64,000 bases of DNA. It comes from Helicostylum pulchrum. Lineage: Eukaryota; Mucoromycota; Mucoromycetes; Mucorales; Mucoraceae. The notes below the pieces were generated by a model, which was not told where the DNA came from, did no database searches, and saw nothing but the letters and a program-made list of their open reading frames with translations. A program made the position numbers and the translations under genes. This document shows, piece after piece, positions 31,940-43,243 of this stretch (position 1 is its first letter; each line of letters starts with the position of its first letter). The DNA is taken from positions 620,001 to 684,000 of the forward strand of contig JAIXMO010000010.1 of the NCBI GenBank assembly GCA_025677825.1, written 5' to 3'.

Positions 31940-33822
31940 ATGGTCAATTTAGAAATTGCTGATTTAGCCGACAAATTGGATCAAAACTGTCAAGTAGAGG
32001 TCAATTCTGACCCTACAAAGAAATCCTCTGCCAAGAAGAAGAAGAACAAGAAGAAGTCTGGTGAGGTCGAACCTTTGAACTCATTCTATGAAAAGGCGCT
32101 TCGCCACTACCCTATTCAACTCAAGAATACAAAGGCAAAGGGCCGCCACGCTGTCGCTGCTGAAAATTTAAAGGAAGGCACTATTCTCTGTACTGAGCAA
32201 GCTACTGCTTTTGTTGTTCGATCGGATTTCATTGACCAACAGTGTCATGTCTGTTTAGACGACTTGGAAGGTGAAAAGTTGATGTGTTCTGATTGTAATA
32301 AGTCATACTATTGTTCCAAATCTTGTAAGGAAAATGATGACTTACATCCTATCATCTGTGGCCCTATTTCTCAAGTAGACGCTATCGGTCGCTCTACCGA
32401 CGTTGACTCGGACTTGCTTCGTTTAATGACTATCCTTATGGCTTGTAAAGAACGTGATGAGAAGAGTAGAAATAAATGGGATGGTGATGGTGAGATTCAT
32501 CATACTCCTTACTGGTGTGTTGATGAATTGGTTAGTCACAGAGATCTTACTGAACCTGCTTTCATTAACGTTGTAACCGAGGCTTGTAAGTACTTTTTTT
32601 ATTCTCCCTTTAAAGAATTTTTTCTTTTGTATACCCCCGCTCTATTATATCGTTTCACTAACCACAACACTTTTTTTTTTTTTTGGTTATAGCTCAAAGA
32701 TTATTATATGAAATGCCAGAATCTATGCATATCCCAGTAGAAGAAATGGTAACTCTTGCTTGTCGGTAAGTGTTTATTAATTACTTTTTTTTTAAAAAAA
32801 AAATAATATTATTTTTCCTAATTCATACCTTTTTATTTTGTTTTAGAATTAACTCAAACTCTCATGGTTTAGGTGATAATCAATCTAGAAACACCGACGC
32901 CGCTCTCGGTCTTTTCCCCCTTTGTGCCTTGTTCTATAACCACGGTTGTAACCCCAACGCTACGTTTGTTGGACTTCCCAACGGTGAGTTAGCTATTAGA
33001 ACTATTCGACCCGTTAGTAAAGACGAAGAACTTGTTGTGAGCTATATTGATCTTTATTGTGATCGTGATGAAAGAAGACAGGAGCTTTTAGTTACCAAAC
33101 ACTTTTGGTGTAAATGTAAGCGTTGTACGGGACCTATTGAAAAGTCTGTGGATCGTTTCCTTCACGGTATTGTGTGTAAAGAATGCACAAGTGACGTCTA
33201 TGTTATTCCCCCTACTCCTATGGAAATTCTGGTAAAGGGGCAAAGTAATTTGCATGTGAGCACTAAACCATTTAAGTGTGCATCCTGTGGTCACGAAACT
33301 GCTTGTGAGGAAGTACGTCAACTTTTGGAAAATGCTGATAGGACGTACGCTGAGGGTATGGGTGCTATTCGTCAATACCGTGATTATAATAGAGGAGCTA
33401 AAAAATTAGAGTCGTTAACCAAGAGTGGGTGCACTCACAGTGGAGAATTACATACCCTGAACTCGATTCGATTCAACTCCTATATACCTTTAATGAATTG
33501 TAAACGTCGCGCTGGGGATTTAAAAGGAGCTATTGAAGTCAACAAGTCTATTTTGGCCATGATGGAGCAATACTCTGATATTGGTCTTTTACCAGGAAAT
33601 ACATCCGAAGTTTCTGATTTTTGGCAAAACCTTGGTGAACTCTGTACTGAGATGGCATCAGATACCCAAAAGCGTAGTATTGTTCTTGAAAAGAAATGGT
33701 TAAAAGAAGCTCGTGCTGCTTTCTCAAATGCTTTGCTTGTTCGTGGTATTGTCTTTGGTAAAAACCACCCTAAAACTAAAGCTATTGAAACTTTAATCAC
33801 TACCCTCACTTCATCTTTATAA
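31940..33822 (+). CDS. SET-MYND (SMYD-type) protein lysine methyltransferase
   Basis: Predicted lysine methyltransferase of histones or other proteins. Exons: 31940-32585, 32693-32765, 32847-33822; 564 aa. A basic N-terminus (KKSSAKKKKNKKKSG) may be a nuclear signal. The SET domain starts near residue 58 (KNTKAKGRHAVAAENLKEG) and is split by a MYND zinc finger at about residues 110-150 (CHVCLDD, CSDCNKSYYCSKSC, then H and C). It resumes with ALFYNHGCNPNATFVGLPNG, holding the NHxCxPN cofactor motif, and VSYIDLYCDRDERR. The post-SET cysteines (CKCKRC) follow. The C-terminal 200 residues look TPR-like, as in SMYD2/3. A CxxC pair (CKEC, then CASCGHE) lies just after post-SET. All catalytic motifs look intact. 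Confidence 0.9.
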
Positions 33823-35808
33823 GAAACTCTCTCTCTATTATCTATCCCCATCTACCCTATAATTATTTTCTCTCTCACCCCCAAATTCATATATGTACTT
33901 TTAAATAAAATTTTATAAATTAAAATTTGTTTGCTTTCGTGTGTTACCTGAAAAATAACACTGTGTCACCTGAGTAAGAAGTAGAGCAGAAAATATGACA
34001 AATCTACTTTACAAGGCAATTATAGTGACTCATAAAGCCGCAATTGCTTTAAAAAAAAGCTTAGTAGCAACTCTAAATAGTTTATAGACTGCTTTGTTTA
34101 TTCGTCTTGTTATAATTGACACGATACATGTATTTTTAATAGGGTTTTTTTTTTAAAATACAGAAAAGAAAAAAAGCTAATTTGTAATCTAGATACGGTA
34201 TATAGCGGTAGATAAAAAAAACTAACCCCCAAAATCTTTCGTATCATAAGCCAGGGCTTGTTATATGGTTATGAAACATTGTGTGTGTGTATGTCTCACA
34301 AATAATGACTTGTCTAGAAGGATATAACATGTCTAGACAGATTTATTTCGCAAACTCAAAAAAAAATCTTAAAAAGAACAAACAGAAGCTTTTCAGTGTA
34401 ATCATTTAACGCTCCGTCCATATGCGTGCCGAAAAGATAGATGAGTTTTAATACAAGACAAACACGCACACAAACTCTTCACTTTTGTTTGTCATTTTCA
34501 TTATGCAGAATATGCGGGGCACCCTATCACATAATAGACTTACATGTATAATATGTATATAAACTAGCATTTCTAGTTTCAATAGTAAACTATTGCTGAC
34601 CACGTTCCTGTCTTTTATTTATTAATTTGGGTGTAAATTAAACTTTATAAGTGTTTTACACATATTTATGAAACTACTGCCTAGGATAGTTTAACCCTTT
34701 CTAGATTACGCTAGCCATACTATCGCGGTTTGGTTACAAAATATATAAACGTTTTTTTTCTAAAAGAAAGTGAGATCCCCGCTTACAGATTTTGTCAGGC
34801 CCTTAAACAAAGTGGTACGTTTTACGCACTTTAGTGTGTATTTTGTCATTGATTTGATTGCACCATATACAGTGCTATTATCCGTATTATTAAATAGGAA
34901 ATAAAAATAAAGGTTTCCCTTTTATTATTTTTCATTTTTTAAATGTGCATGGTGCTACGCCCTGTATTATATACCCTAGTTGTATTTATATCACTAAATA
35001 GTTTTTATTGTACTTTACCCGGCTCCAACTGGTATAAATCGTGGGTACACTCTACAAAAAAAAAATATACCTGTTCCCTTCCCTTTTATAAAGTATTACT
35101 TAGAATGTATACTATTTAGTTGGGCGCTTAGATTCCGGTAGTAACGATACTAATATCGAGTATATAGAAAGCGTGTTAATTGACCCACAGTTGCTTTTTT
35201 TAAAAAAATATATATTTTAGTATGGACAGGGCCCAGTTTTGAATAGTGTAATTAGGAGAAAAAAATAAATCGAAAGTTCGAATGATTGTCATACCTAATA
35301 GCGGTTTGAAATGGATGAATTGCCATTTTGCTAGATTTTGTGACACCATCCAAGTTTGTATATGTAAACGGAGTTCAATCGATAAGACCAGCGAAAGAGA
35401 CACCCCAACCTCCCCTTTCGCTAGCTAGTGTATTGTCTTTTTTTTTTTCTTTATTTTATAATCTGCAAAAGCATACTTGACTTGGTATACATCAAATACA
35501 GCCAAATATATAGTGGTGGTTTTATTGTATATCTAGAAAATAAAATATTTGTAAAATAAAAAAAAAACTGTTCTTGTCGCTAATTGGAAACTACGTCAAC
35601 TGCAAAAAAAAAATATATTTGTTCTGTGCCATTTTATAGTGCAGTGAGAGTAAATTCATGTACAATATTTTCGTAATGACGTATCACGTGTTTCATCACT
35701 TTTTTGTTCAGAGACATGCGAAATATTTAGAAATACTATCTCTCTTTTTTTTTTACACATAAAAAACACTTTTTTATATATAAAAAAACTAGCAGCTAAT
35801 CTATTATT
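33823..35808. other. Gene-free stretch
   Basis: About 2 kb of AT-rich DNA without a convincing gene, RNA gene or repeat family on either strand. Probably the 3' region of the SET gene and a long promoter of the RanBPM-like gene. Confidence 0.55.
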
Positions 35809-38110
35809 ATGTATGATCCCGGTTTTCCAGTTTTAGATACGATAGAGGCTATGGATAAACAAAACAGGCAAAACGTAAAGCAAAGCTCATCTGCAAACCA
35901 GAAAGTGAATCGCTCTTTAGGCCGTCCTAAATACCCCAGTTATTTAAAACAAGCACAATACGAGAACCTACTACTAGAACAATATAACTTGCATCTGCTT
36001 AAACAAAATATAAAGTCAAAACTTGTGCCTTTACAATCTCTACCAAAGACTTCTAGTTTAGATGACCAATTGGAAGAACTAGATTTACGTTTACCTACTT
36101 TTTGGAACACAAAAGACAAGTCTAAAAACATAGAAGTTGGCAGTAACGGACTAGATTTATCGTATATTGGTAATTGATAAAAAAAAAAAAAACTATACAC
36201 ACCTTTATATATATATATGTGTGTGTACAACATGCATGATTTTTGTAAACTCATGCCGACAACTTTTTTTTGGGGGGAGGTAGGTCCAGGTATTCAAGAA
36301 ACACATGCAGCACTGGTTCGATCCAATTTTCCAATGCGGCCTCAATGTGGTATATTCTATTATGAAATGACGGTACTTTCTAAAGGAGATGACGGGTTTA
36401 TTGGAATAGGATTTTGTTGTAGTTCAAATAAACTAGAGAGATTACCAGGTAAAAAAAAAAAAAAATATGCATATACTCGGCATGCATATATTTACACCAT
36501 TATTTTTATTTTTTTAAAAAAGGATGGGATTTAAATTCTTGGGGATATCACGGTGATGATGGGCATTCTTTTGCGGGATCCGGTACAGGTAAAGATTATG
36601 GTCCTCGATTCTCGACAGGTGATACGATTGGATGTGGTGTAAACTTTGCGGATCATTCTGCTTTTTATACGAAGAACGGTAGGCATTTAGGTACGGCGTT
36701 CAAAAGTATGGAATTAAAAAAGCCAATCTATCCTGCCATTGGATTACGTACGCCAAGGGAACGTGTTACTACAAACTTTGGTCATGAACCTTTTGTATTT
36801 GATATTGAGCAGTTTGTAAAGGTATTTTGTGTTAGTTAAGGGGATGATTATGTGCTTTGTTTCTTACTTTTTATATATTATAGGATCAAAAATTACAATT
36901 TATTAAAGAGATTACGCAAGATGTAAATAAAACCCCAAAGAGTCTAATGAAAATTCAAGATAAGGAAGCGACGGATCAACTGATTCTATCATATTTAATT
37001 CATCATGGTTATACCAATACTGCAAAGGCGGTTGTACAAAATACGGGTCATGTTTCTGATCAGGAGCTCTTCTTGTCTAATAATACTGACATCTCTAAAA
37101 TTGGCGAAAGAGATATGGAAGAGAGGCAACGTAAGTGAAGTGTGTGTATGTGTGTGTGTGCATGTGTGTAATTATTTATATTTGGTACTGATAAACATAG
37201 GGGGAAATTAGTGATTCGTGCAGCAATTGTAAAAGGGGATATAGAAGAAGCAATGAAACTAATTGACAAGTATTTTCCCGGCGTACTGCAAGAAGAAGGG
37301 AGAGGAAAGGAGTTACAATTAGGGCTAAAATGCGGTAGATTTATTGAAATGATGCGTGAGTATTTCGAATACAACAAATCAAAAACGAGTCATTATAAAA
37401 GAATGAATTGCGTACCAGAAACATGCTGTAATAGCTCATTAAATCGTACAACAGCTCAAAAACGTCGTTTAAGTTATGCTGCCATAGCCGCTTCTTTATC
37501 GCCATCCAACAGCACAGACTTTTCAAAATCGGAGATGATGGATATTGATCAATTGTCAGATAATGCATTATGTGGAAACGTATGGGAAAGTGCTTCAAGT
37601 GCTACAAATAACAAGTGTATCATGTCAAGTGAAATAAACAATGGATCAGATGAATACTCAAATCGTGCTGTGGAGTATGGAAAAAAGTTAAGAGAAGAGT
37701 ATCCTGAAAAGATTGATTCTAATCTTAAAGTAAGTGAATTGTATTTATAAAAGGTAGATAATTGTTTACTAAAAAGAAACTGCTTGTAACTATTAGGATC
37801 TTTCTGCCTTGTTAGCTTATTCAAAAATCGATGATTGCTCGGTAGCATATTTGCTCGATATATCTAGAAGGGATTTATTAGCTACAGAAGTAAATGCGGC
37901 AATCTTGGGTAAAAAAAAAATACATTCTTTTTAAAAAAAAAACGGCTAACTTCCCTTATCATAGCTTTCCAAAATCGGCCAGAAATGCCAGCAATGGAGC
38001 GTGTGTTTAGACAAGTGATGTTATGTAATAAGGAACTAGTTTGTGAAGGGAACGGTAAAGCTGCACTTATAAATATAGAAGGCTATTGTTCTAATAATAT
38101 GGAACTGTAA
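35809..38110 (+). CDS. GID1: RanBPM/Gid1-type protein (SPRY-LisH-CTLH/CRA)
   Basis: Predicted scaffold subunit of the GID/CTLH E3 ubiquitin ligase (RanBP9/10, yeast Gid1/Vid30). Exons: 35809-36169, 36284-36448, 36523-36821, 36884-37130, 37212-37729, 37797-37908, 37965-38110; 615 aa. SPRY domain at about residues 120-270 (ANFP-type block SNFPMRPQCGIFYYEM, GFIGIGFC, WGYHGDDGHSF, DTIGCGVNF). LisH follows (LILSYLIHHGYTNTAKAVVQ), then CTLH (IRAAIVKGDIEEAMKLIDKYF) and a C-terminal CRA region (LLDISRRDLLATEVNAAIL). Exon 5 needs the acceptor ending at 37211; the nearer AG at 37200 would break the frame. The linker before CRA is long and Ser/Asn-rich. RPL23 follows in the same direction. Confidence 0.9.
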
Positions 38111-38384
38111 AAAGAAAAAATATATATATACTACTGAAATAATTAAATATACAAAACTTTTTGAATAAAAACTTTCTTTCGTACATATACAACTAGTTAT
38201 TATTTACGTAAAAGACATCCATGTGCCATGGTCACGGATTGCATTTGGTTGCGATGGGAAACAGTCACAAAAAGTATACCGGACCTTCAATTGCCTTGAA
38301 TGGGAAATTTGATTCACACAAAGAGAGAACAATTTACCAAAAGTCGAAGAAGTTCTCCCTCTCTCATCCGTATCTCCACACGCA

Positions 38385-39353
38385 ATGCCTAAAGGTGCGT
38401 ACAACAAGAATAAAAGGATAGAATGCTTAGGGTATAATCAATAAGAGGGACAAAGTACGATGGATGGATGGATGTATAAAGGAAAACTTACAACAACTTG
38501 GATGGTAAAAAAAAAAAAAAATCTGATGTGGGGGATAAAGAACATCCATCCATTAGCAATAATCAATCAACTTTATATCAATCGATTCAGAATAATCATG
38601 AACATGTCGTCTATAAACAGATTCAATTATCACCATTAAAAAAAATCCAATTTTTTACATACAATCGTTATCGCCCTACGGATAGATTTATAGACACTGT
38701 GGACCCTCTTGATTATACTCTAAAAGAAGCGTTATATATCCGAATGTTATTATTTTATGTTATACGTCGAAACTAACGCTTTTTTTTCTTTCTTTTTGTT
38801 GGTCATTAGTTAGCGTTTCCGGCACAAAGTACCGTATGACCCTCGGTCTCCCCGTTGGTGCTGTTATGAATTGCGCTGATAACTCTGGTGCTAAGAATTT
38901 GTACGTCATTGCTGTCCGTAACATCAAGGGTCGTTTGAACAGACTTCCCGCTGCTGGTTGTGGTGACATGGTTGTCGCTACCGTCAAGAAGGGTAAGCCC
39001 GAATTAAGAAAGAAGGGTAAGTCGTCGATTTTTTTTTGGATTGAATTGTGCATTTGTGGAAAAAAAAGCAACAGTTTGATTAACATTAACTTAATTTAGT
39101 CATGGCCGCTGTTGTCATTCGTCAACGTAAGGCCTGGCGTCGTAGAGATGGTGTCTTCCTCTACTTCGAGGATAACGCCGGTGTCATTGTCAACCCTAAG
39201 GGTGAAATGAAGGGTAAGTTTTATTTTTTGGTTTATAGATTGAACCTAGAACTGACAATTTATATATTAGGTTCTGCTATCACTGGTCCCGTTGCCAAGG
39301 AATGTGCTGATCTCTGGCCCCGTATTGCCTCCGCTTCCGGTACTGTTGTTTAA
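38385..39353 (+). CDS. RPL23: 60S ribosomal protein L23 (uL14)
   Basis: Large-subunit ribosomal protein; 137 aa, exactly the yeast length. Exons: 38385-38394, 38810-39016, 39100-39213, 39271-39353. The bulk is unmistakable: [80 protein letters not shown]. The tiny first exon (ATG CCT AAA) has two usable splice pairs. Donor GTGCGT at 38395 with acceptor at 38809 gives MPKVSVSG. Donor GTACAA at 38399 with acceptor at 38813 gives MPKGAVSG. Both keep 137 aa. Intron 1 is about 415 bp, five to eight times the local norm, and holds an inverted repeat. A 92-residue frame inside the intron is probably non-coding. Confidence 0.93.
38465..38552 (+). other. Inverted repeat (long-range stem) in RPL23 intron 1
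   Basis: TGGATGGATGT (38465-38475) is perfectly complementary to ACATCCATCCA (38542-38552). The stem extends by one more A-T pair plus a G-U wobble and loops out 66 nt. It lies inside the unusually long first intron. Confidence 0.65.
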
Positions 39354-39663
39354 GTACATCTTCGTATTAAACCAAAATGAATAAAAAACCACTTTACTGT
39401 TCTCGTAGCAAAAAAATATCCTGTATAAATTATCCCCCACTTTTTAAAATAGACTTTATGTTATATATTAAATATATTTGTAGTTTGGGTACTATTTTTT
39501 TTTTGTCATTTTTAGAGAGTTTATGTTAGATTGTACTCATACTTGGTCCTCGAATAGCTTGGTAAAAAGCTCATCCGAATAAACTACATCTTTTTATATT
39601 AGTGCAACGTACAATACTTTTTTTTTTCGCATTAGTATATGTATCGTTTATTTTTTTAAGTGT

Positions 39664-41279
39664 CTATTTTGTAGCTACAATAACTACATTTCTAGGAGAT
39701 GCCACTGGGTCAAAAAGAGGCCATAACCACACTCCTTTTGTTGGGCTGTCCTGTATATTTTCGTTCAAGTAAAGCCATCGGTCTACTAGAATAATACTTT
39801 CTAAAATAGGCGCTAATAACACGCGAAGTGTCCATAAAATTGTAATTTGTTTATCTACTTGTCTCTTCTTGTATTCTGTATAATAAGCTTCTGCTTCTTC
39901 GGATGTAATGGTATCTTCTGGCAATTTTAATCTTTTTAAAGCTGCATTTACGTATACTGAAAATGTCGTAAAGTCTCGTTTTTTGTTTAATCTACCTACG
40001 ACTGGTGCGACAGAGCGATCAATTAATCCTTTTTCTACCATGATTAACTAAAGATAAACAAAAAAGTAAATATACTCGTTTCTTTTTTTTTTTTTTGGAT
40101 TAGAAAAAAAAAAGCTTACCTGTAACAAAGCTCTAAAGAAATGGTGCTCATAGGCTATTAAAGTTTCTTGTTGTTGATCTACCCATCTAGCAGGTGCCTG
40201 ACAAGAAAGCATTCTGGCAGTAGGACCCAATTTAAATCCTATTTCACGCACTTTACTACTTATAGGAAACCCTAATTTAGATTCATCTTGGTGTTCATGC
40301 TCGGCTTTCTCAGACAAGAAATGATAACAACAACCAACATTGACCAAACAATACATTTCAGGGCTACCAGTAAATAATTTCATCATCATACTAGAAAGAT
40401 CGCCACAAGTATGAAGTCCGCATAAAAGCCATTTCTCTTGTTTTGTCGAATCATGGTCACTCCATTTTGATAATATACTAGACGCATTCTCTGGTGTAAT
40501 AAAATCAGTAACATGATGAAGTTTCATAACATCCTTTCCCAAAAATTTAACTGCTCTATCATCGAATTTCTTTGCACCGCACGTTTGGATTTCAGATGAA
40601 TCTACTGCTAATACTTTAAGGTTGCTTTGAAATGCTAAAGATCTTGATAGATAACCTTGTCCTGCACCTAGGTCTACAATGGATTCAACCTGATGATCTG
40701 CTGCAATCTTTTGAATCACTGGTGTCATACGTTCTACCTCATGAATCTTTTTATCAACCATACCAGCTAAAATACGTTTATCGATATTACTTTTGATTTG
40801 TTCAGCTAAAAATATTCAACGTCAACAAAAAGTCTATCTTTTCTTTTTACTGTCTACTTACAACCAGCTGCATTTACTCTAGGTAAAGCAATATCTTTTG
40901 TATCTTGAATAAATTTTCTTAATGATTCTGGCCAGTCACTCTGAGAAAAAATCAGTTACAAGAAAAATAAAAATAAAAAAAAAACGTCAAAAGTTTATAT
41001 TACGTTAACTGCAGATCCAGAAGTGATTTGAACAATAGAATTGATCCAGTCGTCGTCAATGGAACCGTCTTGTGGTAATAAGACATTTCTCCATTCTTCG
41101 TCCAAGATCTCCCATTGATTGTAAGTCATAAAGTCCACAATATGAAGTGTAGTCAACTGACGGTATTTTTCTATGTACTCAGTTAACGCTTGAACATATT
41201 CCTCGGGCGTTAAATGAGAATACTTTTCCGGTAATCTTAGCTGCTCACTAGGAATCAATCCTTCGTCCATAGAACTCAT
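39664..41279 (-). CDS. METTL25/RRNAD1-family methyltransferase
   Basis: Predicted SAM-dependent methyltransferase of the METTL25/METTL25B family; substrate uncertain. Exons: 41279-41004, 40940-40862, 40805-40120, 40047-39664; 474 aa. The SAM-binding motif SIVDLGAGQGYLSRSLAF sits near residue 155. It is followed by the family's signatures GLHTCGDLSSMMMKLF and CLVNVGCCYHFLSEKAE. The N-terminal third is helical (EYVQALTEYIEKYRQL, DFMTYNQWEILDEEWRN). The C-terminus contains a conserved hydrophobic stretch (ITILWTLRVLLAPILES). Only 78 bp separates its ATG from the GrpE stop on the same strand, so its promoter probably overlaps the GrpE 3' end. No missing motif noticed. Confidence 0.88.
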
Positions 41280-41357
41280 TGTGACAACAACAAAAAAAAA
41301 GAGAGAGATCGATCTATTAAAACAGCAAAAAAATAAAATATTTTTTTTATTATTGAT

Positions 41358-42213
41358 TTAAGCCTCAGCAACGACACCTACTTGAGCAGGTCTTAACACT
41401 CTATTCTTTAACAAGTATCCCACTTTCTGTACAGAAAATATGGTACCAGCTTTTTTATCTGGTATAGCTGTTTGAAATACAGCTTCATGTTTGTTCGGAT
41501 CAAATACTTGATCGATAGGATCGTCTCTTTCGACACCATGACGTCTTAAAGTCTTTTGTAATTCGGTTTCCGTCATAGAAACTCCCTTGTACAGATTTAC
41601 CAATTGCCCCGCAACTTCTTTACTGTCTTTTTGAATGCATGTTTCGTCTTGTTGAAATTCTTTGGGTACTGAGTTTAATGCCATGCCTAAAATATCAATC
41701 GAGTCTAGTATATCTTTGGCGAACTTTTGAATACCGAATTCTTTAGCATTGCTTACTTCTCTCGTTGTACGTTGACGCAAATTCTCTTGATCAGCAAGTG
41801 ATCGTAGATAGGATTCCTTTTTTTTTTTTTCAGTATATCTATTAGATAAATGTAAACGAATAATATTATATAACTTTTACCTGTAATGACTTGTATTTAG
41901 TAGTACACTCTTTTAATTGATCTTCTAATGACGGTTCTGTCTTTTGTTGTTCTACAGTTTCATCCTGAGGTCTATCTTGATGTTTATCTTGGGACTTATC
42001 TTGATTGCCTTTAACGGTATTGCTTTGTTTATTAGGGTCATCTGTCTCGTTGTTATTTTGCTTATTATCTGCGGAATTATTATCATTGCCTTTGTTTTCT
42101 CCGTCTTTTTTTTCGCTATAAACGAAACCAGAGGGGGCAAAATAGCGTTTATTAATTAAAGCACGAAGAGGTAATTGAGACTGATGTCTAATTATACGAC
42201 TAAACATTTTCAT
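41358..42213 (-). CDS. MGE1: Mitochondrial GrpE nucleotide-exchange factor
   Basis: Releases ADP from mitochondrial Hsp70 during protein import and folding. Exons: 42213-41881 and 41816-41358; 263 aa. The N-terminus is a typical mitochondrial presequence (MKMFSRIIRHQSQLPLRALI), then a hydrophilic linker rich in Asp, Asn, Gln and Lys with repeats of KxQDK type. The GrpE core follows: coiled coil (LKECTTKYKSLQ-ESYLRSLADQENLRQRT) with the family block NAKEFGIQKFAKDILDSID, then the beta-wing domain (FDPNKHEAVFQTAIPDKKAG). It ends VGYLLKNRVLRPAQVGVV. ATG at 42213 or 42207 both fit. The intron acceptor is preceded by a 14-base A run. The METTL25-like gene begins 78 bp after the stop. Confidence 0.93.
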
Positions 42214-42772
42214 CCACGAACAAGAAAAAAGAGAAAAGAAAAGCTATTTCTTGGGTTTATGTTTACTTATATCTCTTTCCGTCCAGTCTGAGACAATCTG
42301 AGTTTTTTTTTTTTTTTGGAGACGGATGCAAAATGCGAAATGAAACACTTGGAGGTATGTCTTAATTATAGACAATAAATCCGTTTTTTTATATCTGTCC
42401 GTAAATGTTTAAGACTTTAGTCATGTACATATTCGACTACGTTGATCTGTAGCTAATATGGAATCAAGACCTTAAACGATTTCTACACATGGATCTACTA
42501 TGTATAGTTTGTTGCGAGATAGATTGTCTGAAGCCCTATATTAAATAAACTATTTAGTGACAGCTCATTTGCATTATATTGAGTCTATATCATTATTTTA
42601 CTTGAAAATACAATAATTAGAATCCTAATGATGCTCTTAATAAAATTACCAAGTTTAGCGAGGATCAAATCATCCAAAAAAGTTGTGTATATTAGAACCA
42701 TTTCAATTATTCATAAAAAATTATTGTTGCCAGTTAAAGTATGAACACATCCATTACGAAAGGTACCAATAT
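42214..42772. other. Gene-free stretch
   Basis: About 560 bp between the GrpE start and the orphan gene's stop. AT-rich; nothing recognised. Confidence 0.5.
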
Positions 42773-43243
42773 TTAAAAGCTGTTTATTTTTTTCGCGTCA
42801 GAACCTTTATCCACTATGGTATATAATACTTTATTAATTATTGTTGATGCTTCTATCGGTTTCATATCGGTTTTATTCATCATTGAATTGCTAGTAAAAT
42901 CGTTATACCAAATCACATAACCTTCATGGTTAAAAAGCTGGTTGTTAGTTGATGACGAGTGAATCGTAATGTTGCCAAGTTTTTCGTCTTCACTTTTTGT
43001 CGTAATATTATACATTCTTTCTTCTTCTACAATAAAATTGAACTTTGTGGCTAATTTCAGAGGCACGATAAATGTAACATATTTACTTTTATCTATAGAC
43101 TGTAGTAAGGGCAAAGCAAATGAGAGAGAGCATTCTCGATGGTCGTCAATTGTTATACTGTTTAAATTCTCTGCATATTTAAATACTAGCCGCTTACACC
43201 GACCAGCCCTTTGGAGTTCTTCTGGGAGGGCTGCTGCTGGCAT
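42773..43243 (-). CDS. Hypothetical protein, 156 aa
   Basis: Single-exon frame starting at an ATG with a compact N-terminus (MPAAALPEELQRAGRCKRLV). It has mixed polar and hydrophobic content, with no signal peptide, membrane helix or low complexity. Predicted strands (YVTFIVPLKLATKFNFIVEE, LGNITIHSSS) and a C-terminal helix (ASTIINKVLYTIVDK) suggest a small folded beta-rich domain. I do not recognise a family. Codon usage and amino-acid balance look like a real gene rather than a shadow, and no better frame overlaps it. It could be the last exon of a longer gene if an upstream exon exists beyond 43243, but no clear acceptor is needed. Confidence 0.5.
   Translation of the reverse strand: MPAAALPEELQRAGRCKRLVFKYAENLNSITIDDHRECSLSFALPLLQSIDKSKYVTFIVPLKLATKFNFIVEEERMYNITTKSEDEKLGNITIHSSSTNNQLFNHEGYVIWYNDFTSNSMMNKTDMKPIEASTIINKVLYTIVDKGSDAKKINSF

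Noticed and set aside
35276..35287. GTTCGAA sequence resembling a tRNA B box
   Set aside because: No A box, acceptor stem or cloverleaf around it, and the final conserved C is missing.
38498..38776. Snorna candidate in the RPL23 intron
   Set aside because: No box C plus box D pair with terminal stem found; only a TGATGT that misses the consensus.
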